Source: an uncultured Alistipes sp.
GTDB lineage: Bacteria > Bacteroidota > Bacteroidia > Bacteroidales > Rikenellaceae
DNA: 64,000 nucleotides
Direction of reading: 5' to 3'
NCBI GenBank assembly: GCA_947591475.1
Contig: CANQDE010000007.1
Location: 1 to 64,000 of the forward strand
Below are positions 44,358-52,859 of the stretch, in pieces (position 1 is the stretch's first letter; each line of letters opens with the position of its first letter). A program made the translations under genes and the position numbers. The notes beneath the pieces were generated by a model. It did not search any database and had not been told where the DNA came from. It saw only the letters and a program-made list of their open reading frames with translations.

Positions 44358-44799
44358 ATGCCCATAGCTACACGGCGGGCCGAACTCACCGGAGGAACTT
44401 CTCGACGTTTTCGATCATTCTGATTCTTAAATGAATGTACTTCGCCTTAATGATTGAAATCGGTTCCTTTCGACTGAATTTGGCCCGCCGCTTTTCTTGA
44501 AAACAATCGGAAGCGAAGAAAGCCTTGAAAAGTACCGGAACTCTCCACCGCGTAGGGAACCCCGTTCAAACGGGGGCGGGACGAAGACTGCGGAGGTCGC
44601 CGATAGGCGGGCCTCCGCGGGCGGAGGCTTCGGCCCGCGGCCCTTATAAAAGGGCCTTTAAATGCGATGCACGGTCAATTTGCTGCCAATGGTTTCGGTC
44701 GCTTCCGACCGCTTTCGAGAAAAACGGGGGGGGGCAGCGAAGATGACGCTTAATAAACAAATTGACGGTTTACCGCATTAGGAACCGCTTTCAAAAGCG
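44358..44799. other. Repeat-rich spacer after ncRNA copy A
   Basis: About 440 bp without genes. 44375-44475 resembles the sequence that follows ncRNA copy B (shared TTATTCTGATT / TTCGCCTAAATGAT-type words in inverted order around 49735-49800). The remainder is hairpin repeats: CCCGTTCAAACGGG, the GC-rich block 44575-44638, and CCCTTATAAAAGGG. Confidence 0.55.
44575..44638. repeat. GC-rich hairpin repeat, copy 2 (inverted)
   Basis: Reverse complement of the 40597-40663 block: CGAAGACTGCGGAG, a variable linker, then GGGCCTCCGCGGGCGGAGGC. It is followed by the hairpin CCCTTATAAAAGGG. Confidence 0.7.
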
Positions 44800-44870
44800 G
44801 GAAGATACTCCGTCTCGGCATAATCAAGCTATCGCTTGCTTCTGCACTCGACTTTTCGTATCTTTGACGA
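44800..44870 (+). repeat. Promoter-bearing repeat upstream of the YfhO-like gene
   Basis: Inverted copy of the surE-upstream element: GATACTCCGTCTCGGCA, a small hairpin, TGCACTCGACTTTTCG, then the -7 box TATCTTTG at 44859-44866, 26 bp before the ATG at 44892. Confidence 0.7.
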
Positions 44871-44891
44871 CGATAATAAATTCGATAGCGA

Positions 44892-47408
44892 ATGAATTTT
44901 TCCCGACTTTTGCGTCGTTGCCTGCCTGCGGCGGCGGTTTTGGCACTCTTTTTCGTGGTGAGCGCGGCCTATTTTGCGCCCCAGTTCCGTGGCGAGGTGC
45001 TCCCGCAGCACGATACCATGCAGTTCGACGGCATGGCGAAAGATATTCGACAGATGCGCACCGATACGGGCGAAGACCCCCAATGGACGGGCGGCATGTT
45101 CGGCGGTATGCCCGCTTATCTGATCGACGTCTCCTATCCGGCGCAGTTGGTTAAAAATACGGTCGGGCGCATCGTCCGAATCATCGACACGCCGGCCGGC
45201 TTCCTCTTTTTCGCTATGACGGCCATGTGGGTGATGCTCCTGTTGTGCGGCGTCGACCCTTGGGTGGCTATCGTCGGGGCATTGGCCTATGGATTGTCGA
45301 CCTATTTTCTGTTGATTATCGCCGCGGGCCACATCACCAAGATGTGGGCGTTGGTCTACGCTCCGTTGATGATGGGCGGCGCGTGGATGACCTTGCGCGG
45401 AAACATGTGGTACGGCGGTGCGTTGACGGCGCTCGCGGCCTCGCTCGAAATCGGCGCCAACCATCCGCAGATCACTTATTATTTTCTGATGGCGATGGCC
45501 GCCTTCTGGATTAGCGAGGCGATCGTCGCAGGACGCGAAAAGCGGTTGAAGTCATTCGTTCGCCGTACGGCCGTGCTGGTCGCTGCGGGAATGTTGGCCG
45601 TGGGGTCGAATTTCGCGCCATTGTGGTATACGGCCCAGCATTCGAAAGATACGATACGCGGCGGTTCGGAGTTGGCGACGGCCTCCGGAACCGCGCGCAA
45701 CGGCTTGGCGCTCGATTATGCAACGGCTTGGAGCTACGGTCGGGCCGAAAGTTTCAACCTGTTGATTCCCGACTTCATGGGACGCGAATCGGGTTCGACG
45801 TTCGAGGCCGACAGCCGAACGGCGGCCGTATTGAACGATTACGGTCTGCGCGGTGCGGCGCAGCAGCTGCCCACCTATTGGGGCGAACAACCCTACACGG
45901 GCGGCCCGACCTATCTGGGAGCTGCCGCCGTCTTCCTCGCCGCGTTGGGCGTTGCGTTGCTGTGCGGACGCAACAAGTGGTGGATGTTGGCCGTCTGCGG
46001 GGTGATGTTGTTGCTTTCGTGGGGACGTAATCTGTTGTGGTTCACCGAATTGTTCTTCGACTGGCTGCCCGGCTACGACAAATTCCGGACGGTTTCGATG
46101 ACGCTCGTCGTCGTGCAGTGGATCGTGCCGTTGGCAGGGGCTTTGGCGTTGATGCGGTTGTGGCGCGACGAGGTGCCGCGCGAACGGTTGTGGCGGGCGC
46201 TGGCTTGGGCCGGAGGCATCACGGGCGGCCTTTGCCTGCTTTTTGCGGTGGCGGGCGGTTCGTTGTTCGATTTCGGCGAAAAGGCCGACGCGGCGATGAT
46301 GTCCGACCAGTTCGCCCGAATTTTCGAAGCGAATCATTTGCAAAGCTATATCGACCGTGGTTTGGACCTCGAATGGGGCGAAACGACGGCCGCAGCGATG
46401 GCTGCCGACCGTGCCGCCATGATGCAGGCCGATGCCTGGCGTTCCTTCCTGATGATCGTTCTGGCCGCGGGGGCTGTTGCGTTATTCGCCGTGCGGCGCA
46501 TCCGGCGGGGCACGCTCGTGGGCGTGCTCGCTGCGGTGATGTTGCTCGACTTGGTGCCCGTTGACCGGCGATTCCTCTCGTCCGACGATTTCGTGTCGCC
46601 CCGTCGGCGGCAGATTGCGATGACCGAGGCCGATCGGCAGATTTTGGCCGATTCGACGCTCGGATTCCGTGTGCTCAATTTGACGGTCAGCCCCTTCAAC
46701 GATGCCACGACGAGCTATTTCCACCGGTCGGTGGGCGGTTATCACGGAGCGAAGCTGGCCCGTTATCAAGATTTGATCGACCGTTATCTGAACGATATGG
46801 ACGACCGCGTGTTGGACATGCTCAACACCCGTTATGCGATTGTCGCCGGTGCGGACGGGGTGCCGCAGGCCGTGCGGCGCGATACGGAGTTCGGTGCGGC
46901 ATGGTTCGTCGACCGTGCGGTCGAGGCCGATACGCCGCAACAGGAAATCGACCTGCTGGGCGAGGTCGATTTGCGGACGACGGCGGTGGTTGCTGCTGCG
47001 GATGCCGACGAAGTGGCCGTGTTGTCGGAAGCCGGTGTGCCGGTTGCGGATTCGACGGCAGCTGAGCGTTCGATCCGTCTGACGGAATACCGCCCCAACT
47101 ATCTGAAATACGATTACACGACGCCCGATGCAGGGGTGGCCGTCTTCTCCGAAATTTTCTACGACAAAGGCTGGACGGCCTATGTCGATGGGGTGGAGAC
47201 TCCCTATTTTCGGGCCGATTACGTGTTGCGGGCGATGACGTTGCCTGCCGGAACGCACATCGTCGAATGGCGGTTCCGAGCTCCGGCGTGGACGACGGTC
47301 GAGACCGTTACGGGCATCGCTTCCGTTTTGATTCTCTTATGCGTGCTCGGGGCTTTGGCGATGGCAGTCCGTTCCGCCCGTGCCGATTGCGGTAGGCCGA
47401 AAGCCTAA
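44892..47408 (+). CDS. YfhO-family large integral membrane protein
   Basis: An 838-residue protein with about 13 hydrophobic helices and a soluble C-terminal beta-rich region. Family-like features: PQFRGEVLPQHDTMQFDGMAKDI after the first helix, TGGMFGGMPAYLIDV, a SLEIGANHPQITYYFL loop, and the tail RLTEYRPNYLKYDYTTPDAGVAVFSEIFYDKGWTAYVDG. YfhO proteins resemble GT-C glycosyltransferases and glycosylate lipid- or wall-linked polymers in Firmicutes; the acceptor here is unknown. It lies between inverted repeat clusters and convergent to the glycosidase-like gene. Confidence 0.85.
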   Translation: MNFSRLLRRCLPAAAVLALFFVVSAAYFAPQFRGEVLPQHDTMQFDGMAKDIRQMRTDTGEDPQWTGGMFGGMPAYLIDVSYPAQLVKNTVGRIVRIIDTPAGFLFFAMTAMWVMLLLCGVDPWVAIVGALAYGLSTYFLLIIAAGHITKMWALVYAPLMMGGAWMTLRGNMWYGGALTALAASLEIGANHPQITYYFLMAMAAFWISEAIVAGREKRLKSFVRRTAVLVAAGMLAVGSNFAPLWYTAQHSKDTIRGGSELATASGTARNGLALDYATAWSYGRAESFNLLIPDFMGRESGSTFEADSRTAAVLNDYGLRGAAQQLPTYWGEQPYTGGPTYLGAAAVFLAALGVALLCGRNKWWMLAVCGVMLLLSWGRNLLWFTELFFDWLPGYDKFRTVSMTLVVVQWIVPLAGALALMRLWRDEVPRERLWRALAWAGGITGGLCLLFAVAGGSLFDFGEKADAAMMSDQFARIFEANHLQSYIDRGLDLEWGETTAAAMAADRAAMMQADAWRSFLMIVLAAGAVALFAVRRIRRGTLVGVLAAVMLLDLVPVDRRFLSSDDFVSPRRRQIAMTEADRQILADSTLGFRVLNLTVSPFNDATTSYFHRSVGGYHGAKLARYQDLIDRYLNDMDDRVLDMLNTRYAIVAGADGVPQAVRRDTEFGAAWFVDRAVEADTPQQEIDLLGEVDLRTTAVVAAADADEVAVLSEAGVPVADSTAAERSIRLTEYRPNYLKYDYTTPDAGVAVFSEIFYDKGWTAYVDGVETPYFRADYVLRAMTLPAGTHIVEWRFRAPAWTTVETVTGIASVLILLCVLGALAMAVRSARADCGRPKA

Positions 47409-47430
47409 TGCCGTATCGAAATGGCCTTTT

Positions 47431-49572
47431 TTAAGGCATGGGGTTGATCGCTTCCCAACGGACGTCCCACGTGCCGTCTTTCGGGAAGCCCGGATTTTCG
47501 ACTTCGCATCCGTCCCACCCTGCGCACATCAACGCTACGGTGGCTAACAGACCGCCGTTCCCGGGCAGGTAGCAGCGCAATCGCTCGGTCTGGTAGTTAT
47601 GCCCATTCGTGAGGTAGGTGTTTGTGCGCTTGTCCATGAGAATTGCACGGAGCGCTTTTTCGGGCTCTCCCATCCGCACGGCATTCATCGCCGTGGTGGG
47701 GTAATCCCAGCCCCAAGTCTTTTCCCAATTCCAGTTGTCGTAAACCCAGTCGAAGGTCTTGCGCATGCAGTCGGGATCGACCAAAGGCGACAGCGGCAGC
47801 ATGCCGCAAGCCATCAGACAAGCCATGTGGTCGGAGGTGAAGCGGATGTCGCTGTAAGTGTCCACGGCATTTTCCGCCGCGAGGTAGCGTCCTTGTTCGT
47901 CCGCTGCCAGCGGCGAAAGTTTGTGCAACATCGTATCCCATTCCGGATGACGGGGCTGACCGAGCCGTTCGCGCCATTGTTGCGCCACGTCGAGCGCGTA
48001 ATACCAATAGGCCAACTCGAACGGCGGATTGATCGTAACGGCTGCACGCAGCGTCTCCTGCGCGGGAATGGCGCCTTTGATGGTGTATCGGTCGTTTTCG
48101 GCATCGTAAGTCAGGAAGTCGGCCATGAAGCGGGCCGTCTGTTCGACCATGTCGGCGTACTTGCGCAAAAAGGCCTCCGAGGGATCGGCGCGATAGACCA
48201 GTTCGGCCATATAGATGGGGTGGGGCTGTTGCCAGATGAGGAACGAACCCGTGTTCGAAGGCGCTTCGCCGCCCCATGGGTCGGTCATCTTCATCCAGCG
48301 GGCGCCCTCGAACCCTTGACGTTCGGCGATTTGGCGGGCGATCGGTTGCACGGTGAGGTACCAGTCGAGCGTGCGGGCTGCGATTTGTTCGCGGTTCCAG
48401 AGGGCGAAGTGCGCTTGATGCCACCAGACCATTTCGAGGTGCGGGCGGCCGTACCACGAATTGTAGGTGAGACCCGTCTCCTGCGGCGGATAGACACCGG
48501 CCGAGTTGAGGGCCAGCAGGTATTGCGACAGGATGACGCGGCGTTCTAATTCGGCGGCACGCGGGTCGGTGCAATGGCCGAAGTCCACGAATCCGCCCTG
48601 CTGCCAATAGTCCGCCCAATGACGGGCCGAGGCAGCGGCATCGTCGGCAAACGCGATGGCGGTCGGCGAGGGGTGGCGTTGGGCGAACTCCACACTGAAC
48701 GACCATGCGTCCTGTTCGGGCGTGAGCACCGTTTCGTTGCGCCCGCGCTGTTCGAAGCGGGCGTCGCCCTCCCAGCGAACCGAAACGAAATAGACCGTCG
48801 TGTCGAGCACGCGCTTGAGCAGGGCGTGATTGTTCCGGTTTTCGAGAATGACCGTCGCATGTCGCTCGTCGGCATCCCAGCGCGAAGCATCGTCGGCAGG
48901 CTGTCCGGTTGGGTACGGGAAGCGGAGGACGATGGGCGTGCGGGCCGTCGTCGCCACCTTGACCGCAATGCGATCGGCATCGGGGCTGCAAAGGGTCTCC
49001 ACGTCGGTCGGAACGCCGTCGACGGTGAAATGCGAACGAAGCGTGCCCGTCCACAGGTCGAGCGTTTGGTCGATGCCCGCTACGCGGTTGGGCGTGAGAC
49101 CGTCGAACCCGACGTAACCCAAGTGGAGCCGGTGGGGATTTTCGCGATACCAGTTCGTGGCTTGTTTGCCGCGACCGGCGGTTTTGTGCTGAATGGCATA
49201 AATCTCCTTGTGTCCGCGGCCGAAGTCGAACTCGCCGACGGTTTCATCGAAGCGGAGCGAGTCGGGATTGCCGAAACTGTGCCAGCCCCAATGGCTTTGC
49301 GTGCCGAGGGCCATGCCCCGTTTGTAGAGATCAGCGAAGGTTTGAAGTCCTGTTACGTCGGCCGTGAAGGCGAAATCGCCGTTGCCGACCGTGAACGAGG
49401 CAAGCGTGTCGATGGCCTGCACCGACGGGTTGTTGCGTTGTACGACCGCCTTGCGGTCGATCTTTTGCGTTGCGCTATCTGCGAGCGGCGATAAAGAAGC
49501 GGTCGCAGCATCTTGTGCGTGGACCTGCAAACCGACTGCGGCAAGCAGGAAGAACGTGAGGAGTTTTTTCAT
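47431..49572 (-). CDS. Secreted six-hairpin glycosidase-like protein
   Basis: A 713-residue exported protein (signal MKKLLTFFLLAAVGLQVHAQ). An N-terminal beta-sandwich (ASFTVGNGDFAFTADVTGLQTFADLYKRG; LGTQSHWGWHSF) precedes an (alpha/alpha)6-barrel with GLTYNSWYGRPHLEMVWWHQAHFALW and MTDPWGGEAPSNTGSFLIWQQPHPIYMAE. This resembles GH65-like or related six-hairpin enzymes, with conserved acidic residues in the His-Leu-Glu-Met stretch, but I cannot assign the family. The start at 49572 is set by the signal peptide; the frame's upstream extension crosses the promoter. A TATCTTTG box (49588-49581) stands 9 bp before the ATG. Confidence 0.75.
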   Translation of the reverse strand: MKKLLTFFLLAAVGLQVHAQDAATASLSPLADSATQKIDRKAVVQRNNPSVQAIDTLASFTVGNGDFAFTADVTGLQTFADLYKRGMALGTQSHWGWHSFGNPDSLRFDETVGEFDFGRGHKEIYAIQHKTAGRGKQATNWYRENPHRLHLGYVGFDGLTPNRVAGIDQTLDLWTGTLRSHFTVDGVPTDVETLCSPDADRIAVKVATTARTPIVLRFPYPTGQPADDASRWDADERHATVILENRNNHALLKRVLDTTVYFVSVRWEGDARFEQRGRNETVLTPEQDAWSFSVEFAQRHPSPTAIAFADDAAASARHWADYWQQGGFVDFGHCTDPRAAELERRVILSQYLLALNSAGVYPPQETGLTYNSWYGRPHLEMVWWHQAHFALWNREQIAARTLDWYLTVQPIARQIAERQGFEGARWMKMTDPWGGEAPSNTGSFLIWQQPHPIYMAELVYRADPSEAFLRKYADMVEQTARFMADFLTYDAENDRYTIKGAIPAQETLRAAVTINPPFELAYWYYALDVAQQWRERLGQPRHPEWDTMLHKLSPLAADEQGRYLAAENAVDTYSDIRFTSDHMACLMACGMLPLSPLVDPDCMRKTFDWVYDNWNWEKTWGWDYPTTAMNAVRMGEPEKALRAILMDKRTNTYLTNGHNYQTERLRCYLPGNGGLLATVALMCAGWDGCEVENPGFPKDGTWDVRWEAINPMP

Positions 49573-49580
49573 GGTAAACA

Positions 49581-49588
49581 CAAAGATA
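49581..49588 (-). promoter_or_regulatory. -7 box of the glycosidase-like gene
   Basis: Minus-strand TATCTTTG followed upstream by GTTCG and AATAAAAAA, then CCAGTTAATA: the same flanks as other members of the promoter-repeat family. The leader is nearly absent. Confidence 0.6.
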
Positions 49589-49844
49589 CGAACTTTTTTA
49601 TTAACTGGTACGGATCGCACCGTTGTCGGATAAAAGGGGAAACGGTGGGCAGCGAAGAAAACGTCACCAAGCACGCGACACCTCGCCGCATAGAGAACGC
49701 CTTTCAAAAGGTGCGGAGCCGAATCCTGCCGGAGAACCGATTCGATCATTTAGGCGAAGGAATTCCATTCGGAATCAGAATAACCGAAACTTCGAGGAGG
49801 TTATCCGCAGGTTCGACCCCGCTATATATTATATATATAGACAT
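49589..49844. other. Spacer with repeats related to 44358-44570
   Basis: No gene. It contains a CGCCTTTCAAAAGGTGCGG hairpin near 49690 and a stretch (49735-49800) inversely related to the DNA after ncRNA copy A. An ATATATTATATATATAG tract lies at 49823-49840. Confidence 0.5.
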
Positions 49845-50018
49845 AAAAAAGCGGGCAAATCACTCAATCCTTGTTTGAGGCCTTGGACTGCCCATAGAGA
49901 AGATTGAAGAAATGCCCACGCTGAAAAACAGCGCAAGCATCAACTTAAATCCTTCTCTATCTCGAAATGTCCAAGTTTCAAACAAAGAAGAAAAGCCGAT
50001 GCGCTTTCAATATGTCTG
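49845..50018 (-). ncRNA. Candidate structured non-coding RNA, copy B
   Basis: Inverted copy of 44183-44357, transcribed leftward from TATCTTTG at 50029-50022 to a T-run (A-run 49845-49850 on the plus strand). The stems are conserved while the bases differ: CTTGGAC/GTCCAAG (49975-49969 with 49888-49882); ATAGAGAAG/CTTCTCTAT in place of CACAACGAAG/CTTCTTTGTG; CTTTGTTTGA/TCAAACAAGG in place of CTTGGCTCA/TGAGTCAGG; central hairpin ATGCTTGCGCTG/CAGCGTGGGCAT. Loops and the 5' 40 nt are nearly identical. The short frame 49912-50169 on the opposite strand is a by-product. Confidence 0.65.
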
Positions 50019-50021
50019 GGA

Positions 50022-50122
50022 CAAAGATACGAAAAGCCGAGCACAATGCCAAATTTATTTGAGCATTGCCGAGCGTGAGTATCTTCGGCGAAGCCAAAGA
50101 TACGAAAATTTTTTATTAGCGC
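50022..50122 (-). repeat. Promoter-bearing repeat next to ncRNA copy B
   Basis: TATCTTTG (50029-50022), CGGCTTTTCG link, hairpin AATGCC...GGCATT-like (50051-50075), then GAGTATCTTCGGCGAAGCC, a second TATCTTTG (minus, about 50103-50096) and TTTATTAGCGCC. The module order is the same as at 40240-40344. Confidence 0.7.
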
Positions 50123-50245
50123 CCCGTTTGAACGGGGTTCCCTATGCGATGGATTGCTTCGGTGTTTAGCAACGCTTTCTTCGCTTCCGATCGTTTTTTG
50201 TTTTTGCTTTTTGCCGAGGTGCAAATCACGGAACCTCTTACGAAA

Positions 50246-50299
50246 GAAAAATCCCCGCATCCGTCGAATGCAAGAGGGGGATTCGTAGACGGATGCGGG
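50246..50299 (-). terminator. Terminator of the fimbrial operon
   Basis: CCCGCATCCGTC (50254-50265) pairs perfectly with GACGGATGCGGG (50288-50299). On the minus strand the stem is followed by GGATTTTTC. It lies 24 bp after the stop codon of the fimbrillin-like gene. Confidence 0.75.
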
Positions 50300-50322
50300 A
50301 GACTTCGTGTGCGTGTTCGTCG

Positions 50323-52770
50323 CTATTGGTTGCGTATGCAACGGATCGGGTACGACATAGGACCTGTTACATTCAATTTTTCAAGTTCTATGTGGGAATT
50401 GACCGCGTCCAAAAACACTTCGTTGTCTTGAATGCACAAAGGAAAAATCGCCGAATAAAATAAACCGTTGTTTAGGCGATATAACCAGCTGTTCCAAAAC
50501 GGGATACATCCGTTTAGTCTGTTGCCGTCGATCGTTATTGCATAATGCCTTCTATTGATCGTAAAATTTTCCTGCGCCTGTTCGTAGGCAGGAATCAGGT
50601 TCAGGGAAAATCCCGACCAATTATTGAATGTATGGTCCGTATTCGTGAGGAACGGTTGGTCGACCGACCCTGCATACTCCCATTGCCAATACAATACGGC
50701 TTCATCCAAGTAATCCACGTCGGGCCAATAGCTGTAAAGCGAATTCAAGGTCGGAATATGCCAACCTGCGGGACACAGTTGTTTGTTCCCTTCCTGCGCG
50801 CCATTCACTCCTTGCTGGGCGAGTAGAGCGCTTGCCTGATACCCGAAAAATCTCCATTCGACATAACCGTTGTCCTGCAAAATAAGCGGATTGCCGTCGT
50901 CCGCTCCGGCTACGGCGCGGAAGTTATAGAGATACCCGTATTTTTTCAGATTCGCGGCGTTTTCCTCGACTAACGGCGTGAATGCGTAGGTGGCCTTGTC
51001 CTCGAACATGCGGACGCTTCCCGCAGGCTCTTCGTCGACCGTCTCGACCGTAGTGGTCGCTCGGTTGCTGAGGGCGGTCGTTCCGTCGTTGTAATGGGTC
51101 GCTCTCAGGTTTTCGCGCAGCCAGTACTGGGAACCCATCCGGACGACCGGATAGATGTTCCGATCCGTTTCGTTATCCATTACCGTATAGGCCCTGTTCG
51201 TGTAGGCCCGTTTGCCGGTGGGATTCTCCAACCCCGTGCCCGTCTCGCCTTCGAGCATGCAATAATCGTAGTTGGACTGATTTCCCATCGTTATCGTGTG
51301 GGTATATTTGGTTTTACTACGCGCATAATCGGTGGCCGTAATACACGATACGGTGCCTCCGGCCAAGGCGGAAGCATCGCCGGTCGAACTCTCCGACACC
51401 TGTACGATGAACCCTTTTTTCAGATCGACGACCCCATTCTTTACGGGGTTGACGATGACCGCTTGGTAAAAATTCTTTTTGGAATCGTGGAGCAGTTCCT
51501 TGGCGATTTCGGCCACTTGCTTGTCGTTTTCATCGTAAACGCGCCATACGTTCGACGTCTCCCATTGCTCCTCCGTCGGGATTCGGATGTAATAGACCAC
51601 CCGATCGTCTGCCGACTTGGCGGTCGCGACCTCCTCCCAATCCACGACGGCTGGGTCGAACGACAGCTTGCCTGCTTTGGCCGGATCGATGACGATGGTG
51701 TAGACGATCCGCTGGTTCATGCCCCAATAAGCGACCGCATCGGTTTTGAGTTGGATATGCCGGATGTCGCGGTCGGCTTCGCTCGTCTCCTGCGTGTCGC
51801 CGCGATATTTGTTCAATGTGAATCGGAGATCGAAGAAATGCGCATCGGTCAGGCTCTGGGGAAGCACGAACGCCTTGAAAAGCGACCGGCAGCCCGGTTC
51901 GTCGGTGATGTAATCGGTTCCCGTCCCTGTGCTGCTGACGGTGAACGTCGGATGAGCAGCACCCGTTCCGATGATTGCTTGCGATGCTCTGGCAGCGTCG
52001 TCGCTCAACGTCCAGCCGACATGCTCGGCACCGCTCGGTGTCCAGCCGACTACGCCGTGCTCCACGGTCGGGTCGTTCAACGCGAGTTCCAGATTGCCTT
52101 TCGTATAGTAACCCGTGAGCGCTGCATGGTCGATGACCGCCTCCCAATGGCTTTCGGTTTCGCCGACGGGCTGCTGCACCGACACGCGGATTTCCAACTG
52201 GGCCAGAGCGTGATGGAAGAGCGTCGGTACGCCTGAATAACCCGAATCGTTCATTCCGCCGTTGTCATCGTTCACGCGGTCGATGTTCCCGCTGTAACCG
52301 ACCGCCTTTTCGGCGTACATCAGGTCGTTGGCCGCTATGCTGATGTCGGCCTTGTCGCCGGATACGTCGTATTCCGTATAGGTCAACTTTTCGCGTTCGA
52401 CCGTCGGGCAGCTCCTGTCGGCTGCGTTCTCCGGATAGTAGGAGATGAAATCGACGGTCGAAGACGTGGGCCAATAGTAATCGACGGTCGGCATCCAAGC
52501 CGTTCCATCCTCGTTTTTCTCGATCCGCTGATGATCCATGAAGACGTTTCCTTCGGCCACGGAGGCATCCGACCATGCGTGCGTAACGAAATGGTCGTAA
52601 GTGAATTTGCTTCCGGCGATCTCTTCCCCGGTAGCGCGCGAGAGCCGGTACTTGGCTGTTTGGAACGTGATTGCCTTCGGGGGCGGGCCGATGGAAAATT
52701 CCTCTTGATGCTTCACGCATCCCGTTGACGTCAAACATAACGTCGCAATAATCAAAACCGATTTTTTCAT
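50323..52770 (-). CDS. Fimbrillin-like lipoprotein with C-terminal FISUMP-type domain
   Basis: An 815-residue lipoprotein (MKKSVLIIATLCLTSTGC lipobox). Residues about 30-370 resemble fimbrillin-family A (VDYYWPTSSTVDFISYYP; GVPTLFHHALAQLEIRV; YTIVIDPAKAGKLSFDPAVVDWEE). The C-terminal 270 residues resemble the Fibrobacter succinogenes major paralogous domain (YPVVRMGSQYWLRENLRATHYNDGT; CPAGWHIPTLNSLYSYW; YPIRCIRNQ). Fimbrillins are lipidated, cleaved and polymerised by donor-strand exchange; a protein this large with an extra ligand-type domain is likely a tip or accessory subunit. Third gene of the minus-strand fimbrial operon. Confidence 0.78.
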   Translation of the reverse strand: MKKSVLIIATLCLTSTGCVKHQEEFSIGPPPKAITFQTAKYRLSRATGEEIAGSKFTYDHFVTHAWSDASVAEGNVFMDHQRIEKNEDGTAWMPTVDYYWPTSSTVDFISYYPENAADRSCPTVEREKLTYTEYDVSGDKADISIAANDLMYAEKAVGYSGNIDRVNDDNGGMNDSGYSGVPTLFHHALAQLEIRVSVQQPVGETESHWEAVIDHAALTGYYTKGNLELALNDPTVEHGVVGWTPSGAEHVGWTLSDDAARASQAIIGTGAAHPTFTVSSTGTGTDYITDEPGCRSLFKAFVLPQSLTDAHFFDLRFTLNKYRGDTQETSEADRDIRHIQLKTDAVAYWGMNQRIVYTIVIDPAKAGKLSFDPAVVDWEEVATAKSADDRVVYYIRIPTEEQWETSNVWRVYDENDKQVAEIAKELLHDSKKNFYQAVIVNPVKNGVVDLKKGFIVQVSESSTGDASALAGGTVSCITATDYARSKTKYTHTITMGNQSNYDYCMLEGETGTGLENPTGKRAYTNRAYTVMDNETDRNIYPVVRMGSQYWLRENLRATHYNDGTTALSNRATTTVETVDEEPAGSVRMFEDKATYAFTPLVEENAANLKKYGYLYNFRAVAGADDGNPLILQDNGYVEWRFFGYQASALLAQQGVNGAQEGNKQLCPAGWHIPTLNSLYSYWPDVDYLDEAVLYWQWEYAGSVDQPFLTNTDHTFNNWSGFSLNLIPAYEQAQENFTINRRHYAITIDGNRLNGCIPFWNSWLYRLNNGLFYSAIFPLCIQDNEVFLDAVNSHIELEKLNVTGPMSYPIRCIRNQ

Positions 52771-52859
52771 AATAGCAAATTTTTATTAAACACTACTACT
52801 TTTTCTTATTTAAGCAGGTAGGGGCACGTATCGGAGGGTCGGTTGTCGCTCTCGACGAC

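Noticed and set aside
49912..50169. Small frame MPTLKNSASINLN..., with a similar frame near 44389 on the other strand
   Set aside because: The shared peptide simply follows from nucleotide conservation of the ncRNA-like element, read antisense; the flanks diverge and no ribosome-binding context is seen.
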